Shown: positions 8,036 through 15,274 of the stretch, one piece after another
Position numbering within the stretch: position 1 is the first letter of the stretch
Layout: each line of letters begins with the position of its first letter
DNA from: a virus
DNA: 22,058 bases
Strand: one strand, 5' to 3'
IMG/VR virus record: IMGVR_UViG_3300013094_000309
Location: 1-22,058 of that record
Translations under genes and position numbers: made by a program
Notes under the pieces: generated by a model
What the model was told of the DNA's origin: nothing
The model's input: the letters and a program-made list of their open reading frames with translations, nothing else
The model's database searches: none

Positions 8036-9433
8036 TTAGCCCTGAGTAATAGTAATCAAGCTAGAGTTAGTAGAAAAATAGCTTTCAGGATCACCATAAA
8101 TAAGCAAAGTTCCTGTAACTGGTGAGGTTGCTATCCCATTAATATCCACAACATAATTAATTTTGGATATTTGAGATACAGGCAGAATTGGAGCTACTGC
8201 TAGCTGAAATGCTTCTTGTAGCTCAAAAGTGTTAATTGGCTGTCCTACTGCAATGCTATTGATATAAGTAGCAATAGCTGGCGTGGCTAATTGCGCTATG
8301 GCAGTTGGAGATACTAAATTGGTAGAAATAGTATTCCAAGTAATAGCAATTTGAACAGTTTGAGCAGGGGGATTTACAAAAACAATGCTATAGGTATCTG
8401 GGTAATCATTAACAGATACTGTGATATTTCGTAAATTTGGCGTTACTACACCGCCACTTACATAAGTCAAACTGGTTGCATTTAAAGGAATACTAAAAGT
8501 TTTTTCACTTAATACTGTAGCTGTAAAAGTGCCATTAAATCCAGATGGGCTTGCTCCAGCAATAGTTACTGTTTGACCTGAAGAATAGCCATGATTAAGG
8601 TTGGTAGATACTACTGCTGGGTTAGTAGAAGTTATTCCTGTTACTTGTAAGGTAGAGCCTACTAAATTAGAAATATCTGGTACAGAGTTAAAAATAGCAT
8701 TAGCTACTTGGTATGGATCTCCACCACCACAAATAATTTCCCATTGATTGGTAGCCACATTTCTGACAGAAATAAGCCTTGGTTGCACTCCTGACACTTG
8801 AGAAAGCTGTGCTTTAATAAAAGTTGGTACACCTTGAGCAGTCACCATTCCAGCTTGCATTACTTGAGCTTGATATGAAGCAATAGTTTGATCTGTTAAC
8901 CCCGGCAATCCAGCAGAAGGATTTGTACAAGTAAGGGTATACCCTGAAGGTACAGAAGTAATAATTTGTGTAACTGTTCCTGCTGGAATAGCCCAAGATC
9001 CTGAAACTGTAGCTAAACAATACAGTGCAGGACTTTGCCCAGAAGTGCTAATAATTCCGCCATCTTGAACTGTGTACTGATAAGTTCCATCAGATACAGT
9101 AAATCCAATAGGAATAACAAACCCAGCAAGACCGCTAAAAATAACATAAACAGAAGTGTTAGAACCTTGACCTTGCTCAACGCCATAAACTTGCCCCAAT
9201 TGATAAAGTATTGAAGGATTGGCTGTTGCAGGGCTTATAGAATTAACTAAATCTACAAAAGCTTGATCTTGAACTACAACAGCACCAGCGGCTGTTGAAG
9301 CCATATCTTCCACTAAAGATCCCGGTAAGTCTGCTGTTAAACCGGGTGATAAAGCTGTAGCCGCTGCAATTTCAGCATTTAACAGATCTGTTGGAGATGC
9401 TGGTATTGCTCCAGCCGTTGTAATTGTCGCCAT
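8036..9433 (-). CDS. Baseplate protein J-like (wedge), with inserted beta module
   Basis: A 465-residue protein starting in a TAATG overlap with the gp25-like gene. The N-terminus (PGSLVEDMASTAAGAVVVQD, then LYQLGQVYGV) is the helical part typical of the P2 gpJ / T4 gp6-like baseplate family. Strands follow (GFVIPIGFTVSDGTYQYTVQ, and IPAGTVTQI). The section ending in PINTFELQEAF and VSQISKINYVV matches the family's C-terminal part. Residues about 262-331 are an inserted beta module with HGYSSGQTVTIAGASPSGFN and GTFTATV, also found in the sheath of this phage. The protein forms the ring of wedges that opens when the tail contracts. Confident on order plus sequence pattern. Confidence 0.85.
   Translation of the reverse strand: MATITTAGAIPASPTDLLNAEIAAATALSPGLTADLPGSLVEDMASTAAGAVVVQDQAFVDLVNSISPATANPSILYQLGQVYGVEQGQGSNTSVYVIFSGLAGFVIPIGFTVSDGTYQYTVQDGGIISTSGQSPALYCLATVSGSWAIPAGTVTQIITSVPSGYTLTCTNPSAGLPGLTDQTIASYQAQVMQAGMVTAQGVPTFIKAQLSQVSGVQPRLISVRNVATNQWEIICGGGDPYQVANAIFNSVPDISNLVGSTLQVTGITSTNPAVVSTNLNHGYSSGQTVTIAGASPSGFNGTFTATVLSEKTFSIPLNATSLTYVSGGVVTPNLRNITVSVNDYPDTYSIVFVNPPAQTVQIAITWNTISTNLVSPTAIAQLATPAIATYINSIAVGQPINTFELQEAFQLAVAPILPVSQISKINYVVDINGIATSPVTGTLLIYGDPESYFSTNSSLITITQG
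8441..8650 (-). other. Inserted HG..SGQ..NGTF beta module in the J-like protein
   Basis: About 70 residues, with signature NHGYSSGQTVTIAGASPSGF followed by NGTFTATV and a closing YVSGGVV strand. It interrupts the normal J domain order. Modules of this pattern (related to the FCCH domain named from ubiquitin-activating enzymes) occur scattered in phage structural proteins. The sheath carries a related one at 16187-16417. Confidence 0.7.
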
Positions 9434-9756
9434 TAGCTTGCCACCACTGTAGAAATAGTTGTTCCGTTCTGGAATACTGCGCTTATATTATAAGTTGGGT
9501 CAGGCGTATTTTGCTGTTTAATAATGGTCAAACTAGCAAAATGTGGAGCATATTGTGTTTGAGTTCTATTGATTGCAATATCAGGCGGAATTTGTGTTGC
9601 CACAGAGTTTTGTGCTGGAATGCCATAATTTGCATAAAAAGGGCTTTCTCCTTGATTTAGCCTTAAAGTTTGTGCAAGGGTAGCCAGCCAAACATAGCTG
9701 GTTTCTGTTACTTCTGTCCATTGCCCCGTTTGAGGGTCTACGCCATAAGTTCTCAT
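9433..9756 (-). CDS. Baseplate wedge protein, gp25/gpW-like
   Basis: A 107-residue protein, the usual length for the T4 gp25 / P2 gpW family. Its key segment WLATLAQTLRLNQGESPFYA matches the conserved pattern of a hydrophobic helix followed by L-x-L-x-x-GES-x-F-x-x-x-Y-GI, here completed by NYGIP. It sits directly between the spike and J-like genes, as in many contractile injection systems, and shares a TAATG overlap with the J-like gene, implying translational coupling. It joins the hub to the wedges. Confidence 0.85.
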   Translation of the reverse strand: MRTYGVDPQTGQWTEVTETSYVWLATLAQTLRLNQGESPFYANYGIPAQNSVATQIPPDIAINRTQTQYAPHFASLTIIKQQNTPDPTYNISAVFQNGTTISTVVAS

Positions 9757-9758
9757 AA

Positions 9759-10508
9759 TTAGTCTGGTGAAGTAGTTGTAATAGTTGAACTTCCGCCTTG
9801 TACATTATTAACATTATGTACATGATTTGCCAAGCTTTTTCCTTCAGCAATGACATCGTTTGTAACATTAAGAGGTCCAATAAAGGTTGAGTTAGTGCCG
9901 TGTGTGCTAGTTCCTTGAGTAATTGGACCATTAAGCTGAATTACTCCATTTAAAGCAATTGTGTTGGCAGTAATTGATACTTCTGTACCAGACACGGAAA
10001 TATTGGTACTACCAATTATTACAGTTACACCTTCAGGCGTAAGTGTGATGGTGCAGTTATTATTTGTATCCCTAAGAACTACTCCATTAGGAGCATTAAT
10101 ATTGACAGCATTGGGATCAACTGGATCTGATATATTCCAATTAATATTTCCCAATGGGACATAAAATAAAGCACTTAAATTAAATGGCTTTCCAAGTGGA
10201 GCAAGCGAATCCTGTATGCCCAATCCAGTAACACCGCCAAGCCTTGCATCTGCTGACATACAAACACCATAATCCCCAACTTGTACTGGTAATCTTACAT
10301 ATTTACTTTCTGCTATTGGACATTCAACTTCAGGAAAAGTAATTTTTCCACTTGTGTTTACTTGAAAAGCAACAGTTACTATTGATCCATTAACTTTTTT
10401 TACAACACAAGGTAATTGCCACCCTGTAATTTCTTGATTTTGATCAAGTTTAGTTTGGATAAGATTGGAAAGGGATACCGCAAAGGGCGTTTTTTGTTCT
10501 GCACTCAT
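9759..10508 (-). CDS. Tail spike / puncturing protein, gpV-like with HxH tip
   Basis: A 249-residue protein starting in a 4-base ATGA overlap with the hub gene. Residues 25-115 look like an OB-fold domain (WQLPCVVKKVNGSIVTVAF through VGDYGVCMSADARLGG). Residues 140-225 have alternating beta-helix strands (GVVLRDTNN, CTITLTPEGVTVIIG, VSITANTIALNG). The C-terminus has LANHVHNV with His229 and His231, the HxH motif that in P2 gpV-type spikes from three chains coordinates one iron ion at the membrane-piercing tip. It would sit under the hub and be driven through the outer membrane, which suggests a Gram-negative host. Confidence 0.87.
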   Translation of the reverse strand: MSAEQKTPFAVSLSNLIQTKLDQNQEITGWQLPCVVKKVNGSIVTVAFQVNTSGKITFPEVECPIAESKYVRLPVQVGDYGVCMSADARLGGVTGLGIQDSLAPLGKPFNLSALFYVPLGNINWNISDPVDPNAVNINAPNGVVLRDTNNNCTITLTPEGVTVIIGSTNISVSGTEVSITANTIALNGVIQLNGPITQGTSTHGTNSTFIGPLNVTNDVIAEGKSLANHVHNVNNVQGGSSTITTTSPD

Positions 10509-11524
10509 AGCGTTTGATGTATAGGAGTATTGGGAATTATGGCTTCAATTATGGTTACCCAAGAGTTTCCATCGCCATTTCTACTGTTTCCAACATGATG
10601 TAGTTTTGTAATATAAAAAACACCATTAAAAGATATTTTATTTCTATATTGCGATTGGTTGTTTACTATGTTGGATACAGGAATTCCAGATTCAAAAGAA
10701 ATGTAATCAGCTACATTTAAATCGCCACGCATGACTACTTTTGCTGAAATGGTATTAATTCCTAACCAAGTTAAATTTCCAATAACATCAGTAAAAGCTA
10801 TTTTTTTTGTTATTGAAGGTGTAATTGTTGAATCAGTTAAAACAAATCCTGAATTGGTAGAAACAATCAGTGCACCAGTATAGGTAGGGCTAGAAATAAT
10901 TTGTTTACTAATGCTATTTAAAACTTGTGAAAAACTAAACAAGTTGTAATGCTGTGCTGGAGCATTTTCTGTATAAATTAATTTTGAGCTAAAAGACCCT
11001 GTAATTTTTGCATTTGGATAAGCATTTTGAAGTGCCGTAATGGTTGCGGAAGTTAAATCCTGACCTTTATTGCAGTTAAAAGTAATGTTATTGGTTGCAT
11101 TTTGATCCACCCCAACAGGAGCAAGAACCATATCTAAAGAAACTTGATTTCCTTGCCAATTTGAAAATGCTTGAATAATGCCACCATTAAGAATTACACC
11201 TTTTTGGTTTTGATTAGCATAGGGTAATCCCTTAGACATTCCCACTTCAACTGTTATTTGTGGCAAATTAATTCTTGACCCGTCAGAAGCAATTTCTGGA
11301 TTAATGTTAGCTTTTTGTTGCAATGCTTTCAAATCCACGCCCATCAATCTTAAATATCCATTAGATGAATAGCTTGAAAAAGAAGTTTGATAAATGTCTA
11401 AATCTAGTTGTAATGCTGAATAATTGTCTTTTCCGTTTGTTTGCGAGCTAAAACTAAATGGCACAAAAGTCCCTTGACCTTGTGCGCTTGCTGGCGGAGA
11501 AATGGTGATGTTGTAATATCTCAC
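10505..11524 (-). CDS. Baseplate hub protein
   Basis: A 339-residue protein starting at GTG, with its GTGA overlapping the stop of the plug gene. Features fit hub proteins of the T4 gp27 / P2 gpD type: N-terminal beta strands, a central segment QKGVILNGGIIQAFSNWQGN, a middle domain FSFSQVLNSISKQI, then VVMRGDLNVADYISF, and a final YITKLHHVGNSR with SWVTIIEAI. The GDLNVGD-like and HxGNSR elements are typical of hubs in small myoviruses. It caps the tube and holds the trimeric spike encoded by the next gene. Confidence 0.75.
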   Translation of the reverse strand: MRYYNITISPPASAQGQGTFVPFSFSSQTNGKDNYSALQLDLDIYQTSFSSYSSNGYLRLMGVDLKALQQKANINPEIASDGSRINLPQITVEVGMSKGLPYANQNQKGVILNGGIIQAFSNWQGNQVSLDMVLAPVGVDQNATNNITFNCNKGQDLTSATITALQNAYPNAKITGSFSSKLIYTENAPAQHYNLFSFSQVLNSISKQIISSPTYTGALIVSTNSGFVLTDSTITPSITKKIAFTDVIGNLTWLGINTISAKVVMRGDLNVADYISFESGIPVSNIVNNQSQYRNKISFNGVFYITKLHHVGNSRNGDGNSWVTIIEAIIPNTPIHQTL

Positions 11525-11793
11525 GGAGTTACTTCAAAATTGTTGCTACTAGCTCTATATACCAGTTTTGATGTTTGAAAATACCCAAATACCAAATTAA
11601 TATCAAAATTATCTGGTGATGCTATTAATGGATTTGTAACAACTAAAGTGCCATTATTGTCATAAATGCTAATGTAATATCTTGATGAATATAAATTCCA
11701 AGTACATAAAGCCGTATAGTTAATTCCGTCTAATGTTGGATTAAACTGAAAATTAGCATATGGTGAAGGATTAAATTGAACTAAAGTAGTCAT
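11521..11793 (-). CDS. Baseplate plug protein, Pam3 gp18-like
   Basis: A 90-residue protein that begins two bases after its upstream neighbour stops. The pattern NPSPYANFQFNPTLDG, then YTALCTWNLYSSRYYISIYD, NNGTLVV, then GYFQTSKLVYR and NFEVTP, fits the small baseplate plug family described from cyanophage Pam3 (gp18). The plug sits within the hub and helps seal the tube. Family assignment is from remembered sequence pattern plus the position next to the hub gene. Confidence 0.7.
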   Translation of the reverse strand: MTTLVQFNPSPYANFQFNPTLDGINYTALCTWNLYSSRYYISIYDNNGTLVVTNPLIASPDNFDINLVFGYFQTSKLVYRASSNNFEVTP

Positions 11794-11795
11794 AG

Positions 11796-12434
11796 TTAAT
11801 CCGCAAAATAACTAAGATTGTTTGGAATTGCAGAGGAAGCAGGCTGTGTCCAACTTGCTGTTGTTGGCAATCCATTAGCGACATTATTCATTAAATTACC
11901 CAAAACAGATTGTGATTGAGATGCAGTGATTAATGGCTGGACAAAATCCCATTGAAACATATATTGAACTTGTTTATCACTAGCCACAGTTACATCTCTA
12001 ATTCCTGTCAATAAACAGTTTGCATAAGTAAATGCTGGAGTAATTACTGTAAAAGTACCGCCAGTAGAAATATGCTGTTGAATTGCATATTGCAATGCAG
12101 TCAAAATAGCTTGCTTAATAATAAGCCCACCACCTGTTTGCGCTGGGCAAATCATTAACATACTGATTTCTAATGGATCTTGCACTACAGCGTTTGCCGC
12201 TGTTGCAAAGTTAGCAAAAGGATATTCAGCTATTCTCCATTTTGCCAAAGTGCCACCGGGTAATGGTTTGTAATGAGCAAAAAATTGTTCATTTTCAATT
12301 CCCGGTATGTCAAAAGCTTCCGTAATTAAAGTTACAGGCGCATATCCACCCAAAGCCTGTGCTATTCCATTCTGTAGCCAAATTGGGGCTATTTCATATA
12401 CAGATGAGAATAATGTTTGTCCAAAGGAAGCCAT
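11796..12434 (-). CDS. Baseplate / tube-initiator protein between tape measure and plug
   Basis: A 212-residue protein. I chose the ATG at 12434 (MASFGQTLFSS), four bases after the tape-measure stop. An upstream in-frame ATG at 12485 would overlap the tape measure by 47 bases and add a non-conserved-looking extension. A hydrophobic N-terminal segment PIWLQNGIAQALGGYAPVTL is followed by beta sequence and a C-terminal LLTGIRDVTVASDKQVQYMF with QWDFVQPLIT. Proteins with this ending occupy the same slot in other small myoviruses. They probably form the first ring joining tube and hub (the slot of T4 gp53 or LysM-type adaptors), but exact function is not proven by sequence. Confidence 0.6.
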   Translation of the reverse strand: MASFGQTLFSSVYEIAPIWLQNGIAQALGGYAPVTLITEAFDIPGIENEQFFAHYKPLPGGTLAKWRIAEYPFANFATAANAVVQDPLEISMLMICPAQTGGGLIIKQAILTALQYAIQQHISTGGTFTVITPAFTYANCLLTGIRDVTVASDKQVQYMFQWDFVQPLITASQSQSVLGNLMNNVANGLPTTASWTQPASSAIPNNLSYFAD

Positions 12435-12438
12435 AATT

Positions 12439-14088
12439 TTATTTCTGTTGTCCTGACATAGAAGCGGCTTTAGTAACCACACCATCTACATACATATAGA
12501 TTTGTGGCTGATTTCTAGTGCTCCATCTTTCAAAATGATTTTCTTCGCCTTTTTGGTTTGGATAAGGGCGATAAATATCAAATTGGTCTTTAAGTTGTTG
12601 TTCAGAATATTTAGATAAAAGTGCTTTTACTTGATCTTTAGGTATATCCATTGCATGAGAATAGCCTTGTGCATCGACCAAGGTATGATGTGATCCTTCA
12701 TGCCAAATACCTTGCTCTATAGCCCTTTGTTTGCTTCTATATCCACTAATTGGGGTTATTCCTAATGCCTTCATAGAAGCCATCATTTGAGGATCAGAAT
12801 GTGAGAAATCAGCATTAGATCCACCAAAAAAACTTTTAACTTTATCAGAGGTTAACATTGGCGTAGATAAAAAATTAACTACACCCGTTAAAGTGCTTAA
12901 TGGATAGTCATACCAATTTTTTACCAAACTCTTGGAATTGCCACCAATTGCAGAAATGCCTGATTTAATAACAGTTCCGGGAGTGTTTACTCCACCGGGA
13001 GTAATGGCATTTTTTTGATTTTCTGCGTTTTGCTCTGCTTCTGATTTTGGCAATAAACCAAGTAAAGATGCTAAATTTACTAAACCATCAGCAACATTGC
13101 CAATAGCTGTAATAAATTTATCAAAATCTTGCATTGATTTTGGATCAGCAAGGTAATTTGCAAATTTTTCTATACCTTTTTCAAGCTTTCCTAACCAAGC
13201 TTCAAGTTGTCCACTATCTAAAAAATGTTTAATTGCTTTGTTAATTGCTTCAGTTAAATGAATTAAAGATGGCGTAATTTTTGCCAATCTTTGAACCAAA
13301 GTATCTTCAATAACATTGCCAGCTTTTTTTAACTCAACCCAAAATTCTCTAAACGCTTGATAATTTCTTTCATCTTTACTGAAATTATTTGCCCCAGTTT
13401 GCAAAGAGGAAATCATTTTTGCAAACTCATCTGGTGACATATTCCAAACAGTTTGAACCTGCTCTTTAGAAAAAGCGTCTTTTAAACCGGGAATAGTGTT
13501 CATGGCAACATCCACCATGCCACCAGATGCGGCTTTTGAATTTCTTAATGTTTGTAATATAGGAACAAGATTTTGATAAGCATTTTTATTTAAACTTCCC
13601 CCTAAAATGCCAACTTTATATTGTTCAGTAAGGGTAGTTTGTAAGTCTTGAATATTACCTAAAACACTTTCAATGCCACCTAAATATGGTTCACCATAAG
13701 TTCTAGCGGCTCTTAATTGACCTGTACTAATGCCATAACCAGTTGCTTCTCTACGGATATTGCTTGCAGATGCGGCAAGTCCGCCAAGACCAAATCCACC
13801 GCCAACAGCGGCATAAGCCATCCATTTAGCCGCAGATAAAGCGGCAGAAGCCATATTTGATGCTATGGATTTAGTAGTTAAAGCAACTTCTTTTAAATTG
13901 ATTTGACTATCAGCAATAGCTTTTGCTAAAGCTTTTTGGCGTTTTTCTGCTTCAGCTAATTGTTTATTAGTTTCTTTCCAGTCTTTATTTGAATCTGTTA
14001 CTTGTTTTTTATATTTTTCAAATAAAGCGGCAAAAGCTTTAAACTTTTCGTCTAAAACATCTATTTCAATTACTGATTGAATTGCCAT
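12439..14088 (-). CDS. Tail tape measure protein with peptidase M15-like C-terminus
   Basis: A 549-residue protein with an AGGAA site before its ATG, placed directly after the chaperone genes where tape measures lie. Residues 1-75 form a charged coiled coil (KFKAFAALFEKYKKQV, KQLAEAEKRQKALAK). A hydrophobic Gly/Ala stretch follows (about 80-108), then helical sequence to about 350 and a Pro/Gly/Asn-rich linker. Residues 435-525 resemble peptidase M15 (D-Ala-D-Ala carboxypeptidase / endolysin type): ITPISGYRSKQRAIE, then SHHTL, YSHAMDIP and ENHFERW. Candidate metal ligands are a His at 467/468 or 478, Asp481 and His518, but the usual H-x-x-G-x-A-x-D spacing is not kept. It sets tail length and may locally cut peptidoglycan during entry. 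Confidence 0.75.
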   Translation of the reverse strand: MAIQSVIEIDVLDEKFKAFAALFEKYKKQVTDSNKDWKETNKQLAEAEKRQKALAKAIADSQINLKEVALTTKSIASNMASAALSAAKWMAYAAVGGGFGLGGLAASASNIRREATGYGISTGQLRAARTYGEPYLGGIESVLGNIQDLQTTLTEQYKVGILGGSLNKNAYQNLVPILQTLRNSKAASGGMVDVAMNTIPGLKDAFSKEQVQTVWNMSPDEFAKMISSLQTGANNFSKDERNYQAFREFWVELKKAGNVIEDTLVQRLAKITPSLIHLTEAINKAIKHFLDSGQLEAWLGKLEKGIEKFANYLADPKSMQDFDKFITAIGNVADGLVNLASLLGLLPKSEAEQNAENQKNAITPGGVNTPGTVIKSGISAIGGNSKSLVKNWYDYPLSTLTGVVNFLSTPMLTSDKVKSFFGGSNADFSHSDPQMMASMKALGITPISGYRSKQRAIEQGIWHEGSHHTLVDAQGYSHAMDIPKDQVKALLSKYSEQQLKDQFDIYRPYPNQKGEENHFERWSTRNQPQIYMYVDGVVTKAASMSGQQK

Positions 14089-14104
14089 TTTTTGTTCCTA
14101 GTAA

Positions 14105-14424
14105 TTAAAATAAACTTTTGCTTTTAATAGTCCTAATTAAATATCTTTGACGATATTCTGTAGCATCTTCCCATTTAAAACCAATTTCTTTCATAAATTC
14201 ACCAAAATTTATGTAAGTTAAATCATCTAAGACACTATTGATGATGCCGTTGCCTTCTTCCCAGTATCTTCTGTCTTGGTCAATATCGGCAAACCATTCA
14301 TATATGCCGTACAGTCCAATGATGTAAGATCCCAACTTCTTAATGCCCCTGCCATCTCCAAGAAAGAATTTTTCAGATCCTTCGGAGCAACCTTGGAGAT
14401 TGCTGTAAAAAAAACTAAAGAGCT
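14105..14424 (-). CDS. Tail-assembly chaperone, second frame (T-like), expressed by -1 frameshift
   Basis: This frame is open from just after a TAG at about 14424 down to its TAA at 14105. It lies in the -1 frame relative to the first chaperone gene and has no convincing start codon or ribosome site of its own (the only candidate is a TTG at 14335). Its last 40 residues (DDLTYINFGEFMKEIGFKWE, then DATEYRQRYLIRTIKSKSLF) lie beyond the end of the first gene and look like real helical protein. This is the lambda G/GT arrangement: a minor frameshifted fusion that binds the tape measure. Coordinates give the open frame; the true fusion joint is unknown. Confidence 0.65.
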
Positions 14425-14811
14425 AATTGCTTCGGCTTCTTCATCTTCATTCAAAATGCCTTTTTTTACTGCTGTATCAAAAGTAATGGTTTCCCATCCT
14501 TTTTCGGTACTTACTATTACATTGGTTAATCTAATGATTTCATTGATTAAACCAAATTTAACTCCACCTACCCCTTCCCAGTTACCCTGTTTAATTGCAA
14601 TTGATTTAAGTGCAGGATAAGCTAGTTGAGGGGCAGATAAAGCTAAATGCGCTTGGTTAATGCTATCAAAACACTGACTAAACACTTTTCCTAATTCTAG
14701 GTAAAACTGTTCAAAAACTGCTCGACTGATAGATGTGGAATGAATGTGAACTAAACCATTTTCTTCAGTCTGCACCTGCATCACAAGGGACAGATTCCGA
14801 TCAATTTTCAA
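14227..14811 (-). CDS. Tail-assembly chaperone, first frame (G-like)
   Basis: A 194-residue protein starting at TTG (14811) with an AAGGA site six bases upstream, inside the end of the tube gene. No better ATG is near. It is mostly helical, not repetitive, and ends DTGKKATASSIVS, similar to the short Ser-rich ends I associate with chaperones of this kind. It sits between tube and tape measure, where lambda gpG-type chaperones lie in nearly all long-tailed phages. It keeps the tape measure soluble while the tube polymerises and is not expected in mature virions. A second frame overlaps its end. Confidence 0.75.
   Translation of the reverse strand: MKIDRNLSLVMQVQTEENGLVHIHSTSISRAVFEQFYLELGKVFSQCFDSINQAHLALSAPQLAYPALKSIAIKQGNWEGVGGVKFGLINEIIRLTNVIVSTEKGWETITFDTAVKKGILNEDEEAEAISSLVFFTAISKVAPKDLKNSFLEMAGALRSWDLTSLDCTAYMNGLPILTKTEDTGKKATASSIVS
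14407..14414 (-). promoter_or_regulatory. Candidate -1 slippery site (eight U) in chaperone gene
   Basis: On the minus strand the first chaperone frame reads GTT TTT TTT ACA, so U UUU UUU is a canonical X XXY YYZ heptamer in the right phase. The -1 frame opens just upstream (TAG at about 14424) and stays open to 14105. A shift here would give a fusion of about 235 residues. Weaker alternatives are G AAA AAT at 14368-14374 and T GGG AAG near 14257-14263. Confidence 0.45.
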
Positions 14812-14824
14812 TTTTTTTCCTTAA

Positions 14825-15262
14825 TTAAGCATACATTGTTGAGTTAATGTTGTATACGCCACGCAATCTAATAATCAAACCTGCTTGATTACCATCAAAT
14901 GTGGTTTCTTGCATACTCATCAAAACACAGTTATTCAATTGGAACGGTGGCAATACTTGAGTATCTGGATAAACTGTTACAGATCCTAAAGTAGTGTTTG
15001 TTTCAATTTGATTTTTATAAGCTGCGCCAAGAGCTTGTGTCCTTAGCAGGTGCATAGTAACTGTTCCAAAAATATACGGCTCTGGGCTAGTTACTGCGCC
15101 TGTCAAAGTTGGTATAAGCAAGGAAGTATCACCATCAAAAGCCAAGCTAATTGCTTCTCTAGCAAGATAGCCTGCTGTTACATTTAACTGTGCAAAGTTG
15201 GCATACACTACGCTGGCTAGTAGCCTATTTAATGTACCTTGTTGAATTTGCGGATTGCTCAT
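14825..15262 (-). CDS. Tail tube protein
   Basis: A 145-residue protein with a strong AAGGAGA site before its ATG, directly downstream of the sheath gene. The pattern SVVYANFAQLNVTAGYLARE, FDGD, LTGAVTSPEPY, MHLLRTQALGAAYKNQIETN and LGSVTVYPDTQ, ending YNINSTMYA, fits a family of short tube proteins of small myoviruses that pair with compact sheaths. Subunits stack as hexameric rings to form the inner tube that carries DNA after contraction. Confidence 0.8.
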   Translation of the reverse strand: MSNPQIQQGTLNRLLASVVYANFAQLNVTAGYLAREAISLAFDGDTSLLIPTLTGAVTSPEPYIFGTVTMHLLRTQALGAAYKNQIETNTTLGSVTVYPDTQVLPPFQLNNCVLMSMQETTFDGNQAGLIIRLRGVYNINSTMYA

Positions 15263-15274
15263 TATTTATTCTCC

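Noticed and set aside
9581-9931. Minus-strand frame of 116 residues across the spike and gp25-like junction
   Set aside because: It overlaps two well-supported genes in another frame and has no family resemblance.
12435-12485. Upstream ATG for the initiator-like protein (MVWLLKPLLCQDN)
   Set aside because: It overlaps the tape-measure end by 47 bases and reads as its shadow. The ATG at 12434 directly follows the tape-measure stop.
14276-14620. Plus-strand frame of 114 residues
   Set aside because: It lies opposite the chaperone gene, which has a ribosome site and the expected neighbours. Nothing supports plus-strand expression.
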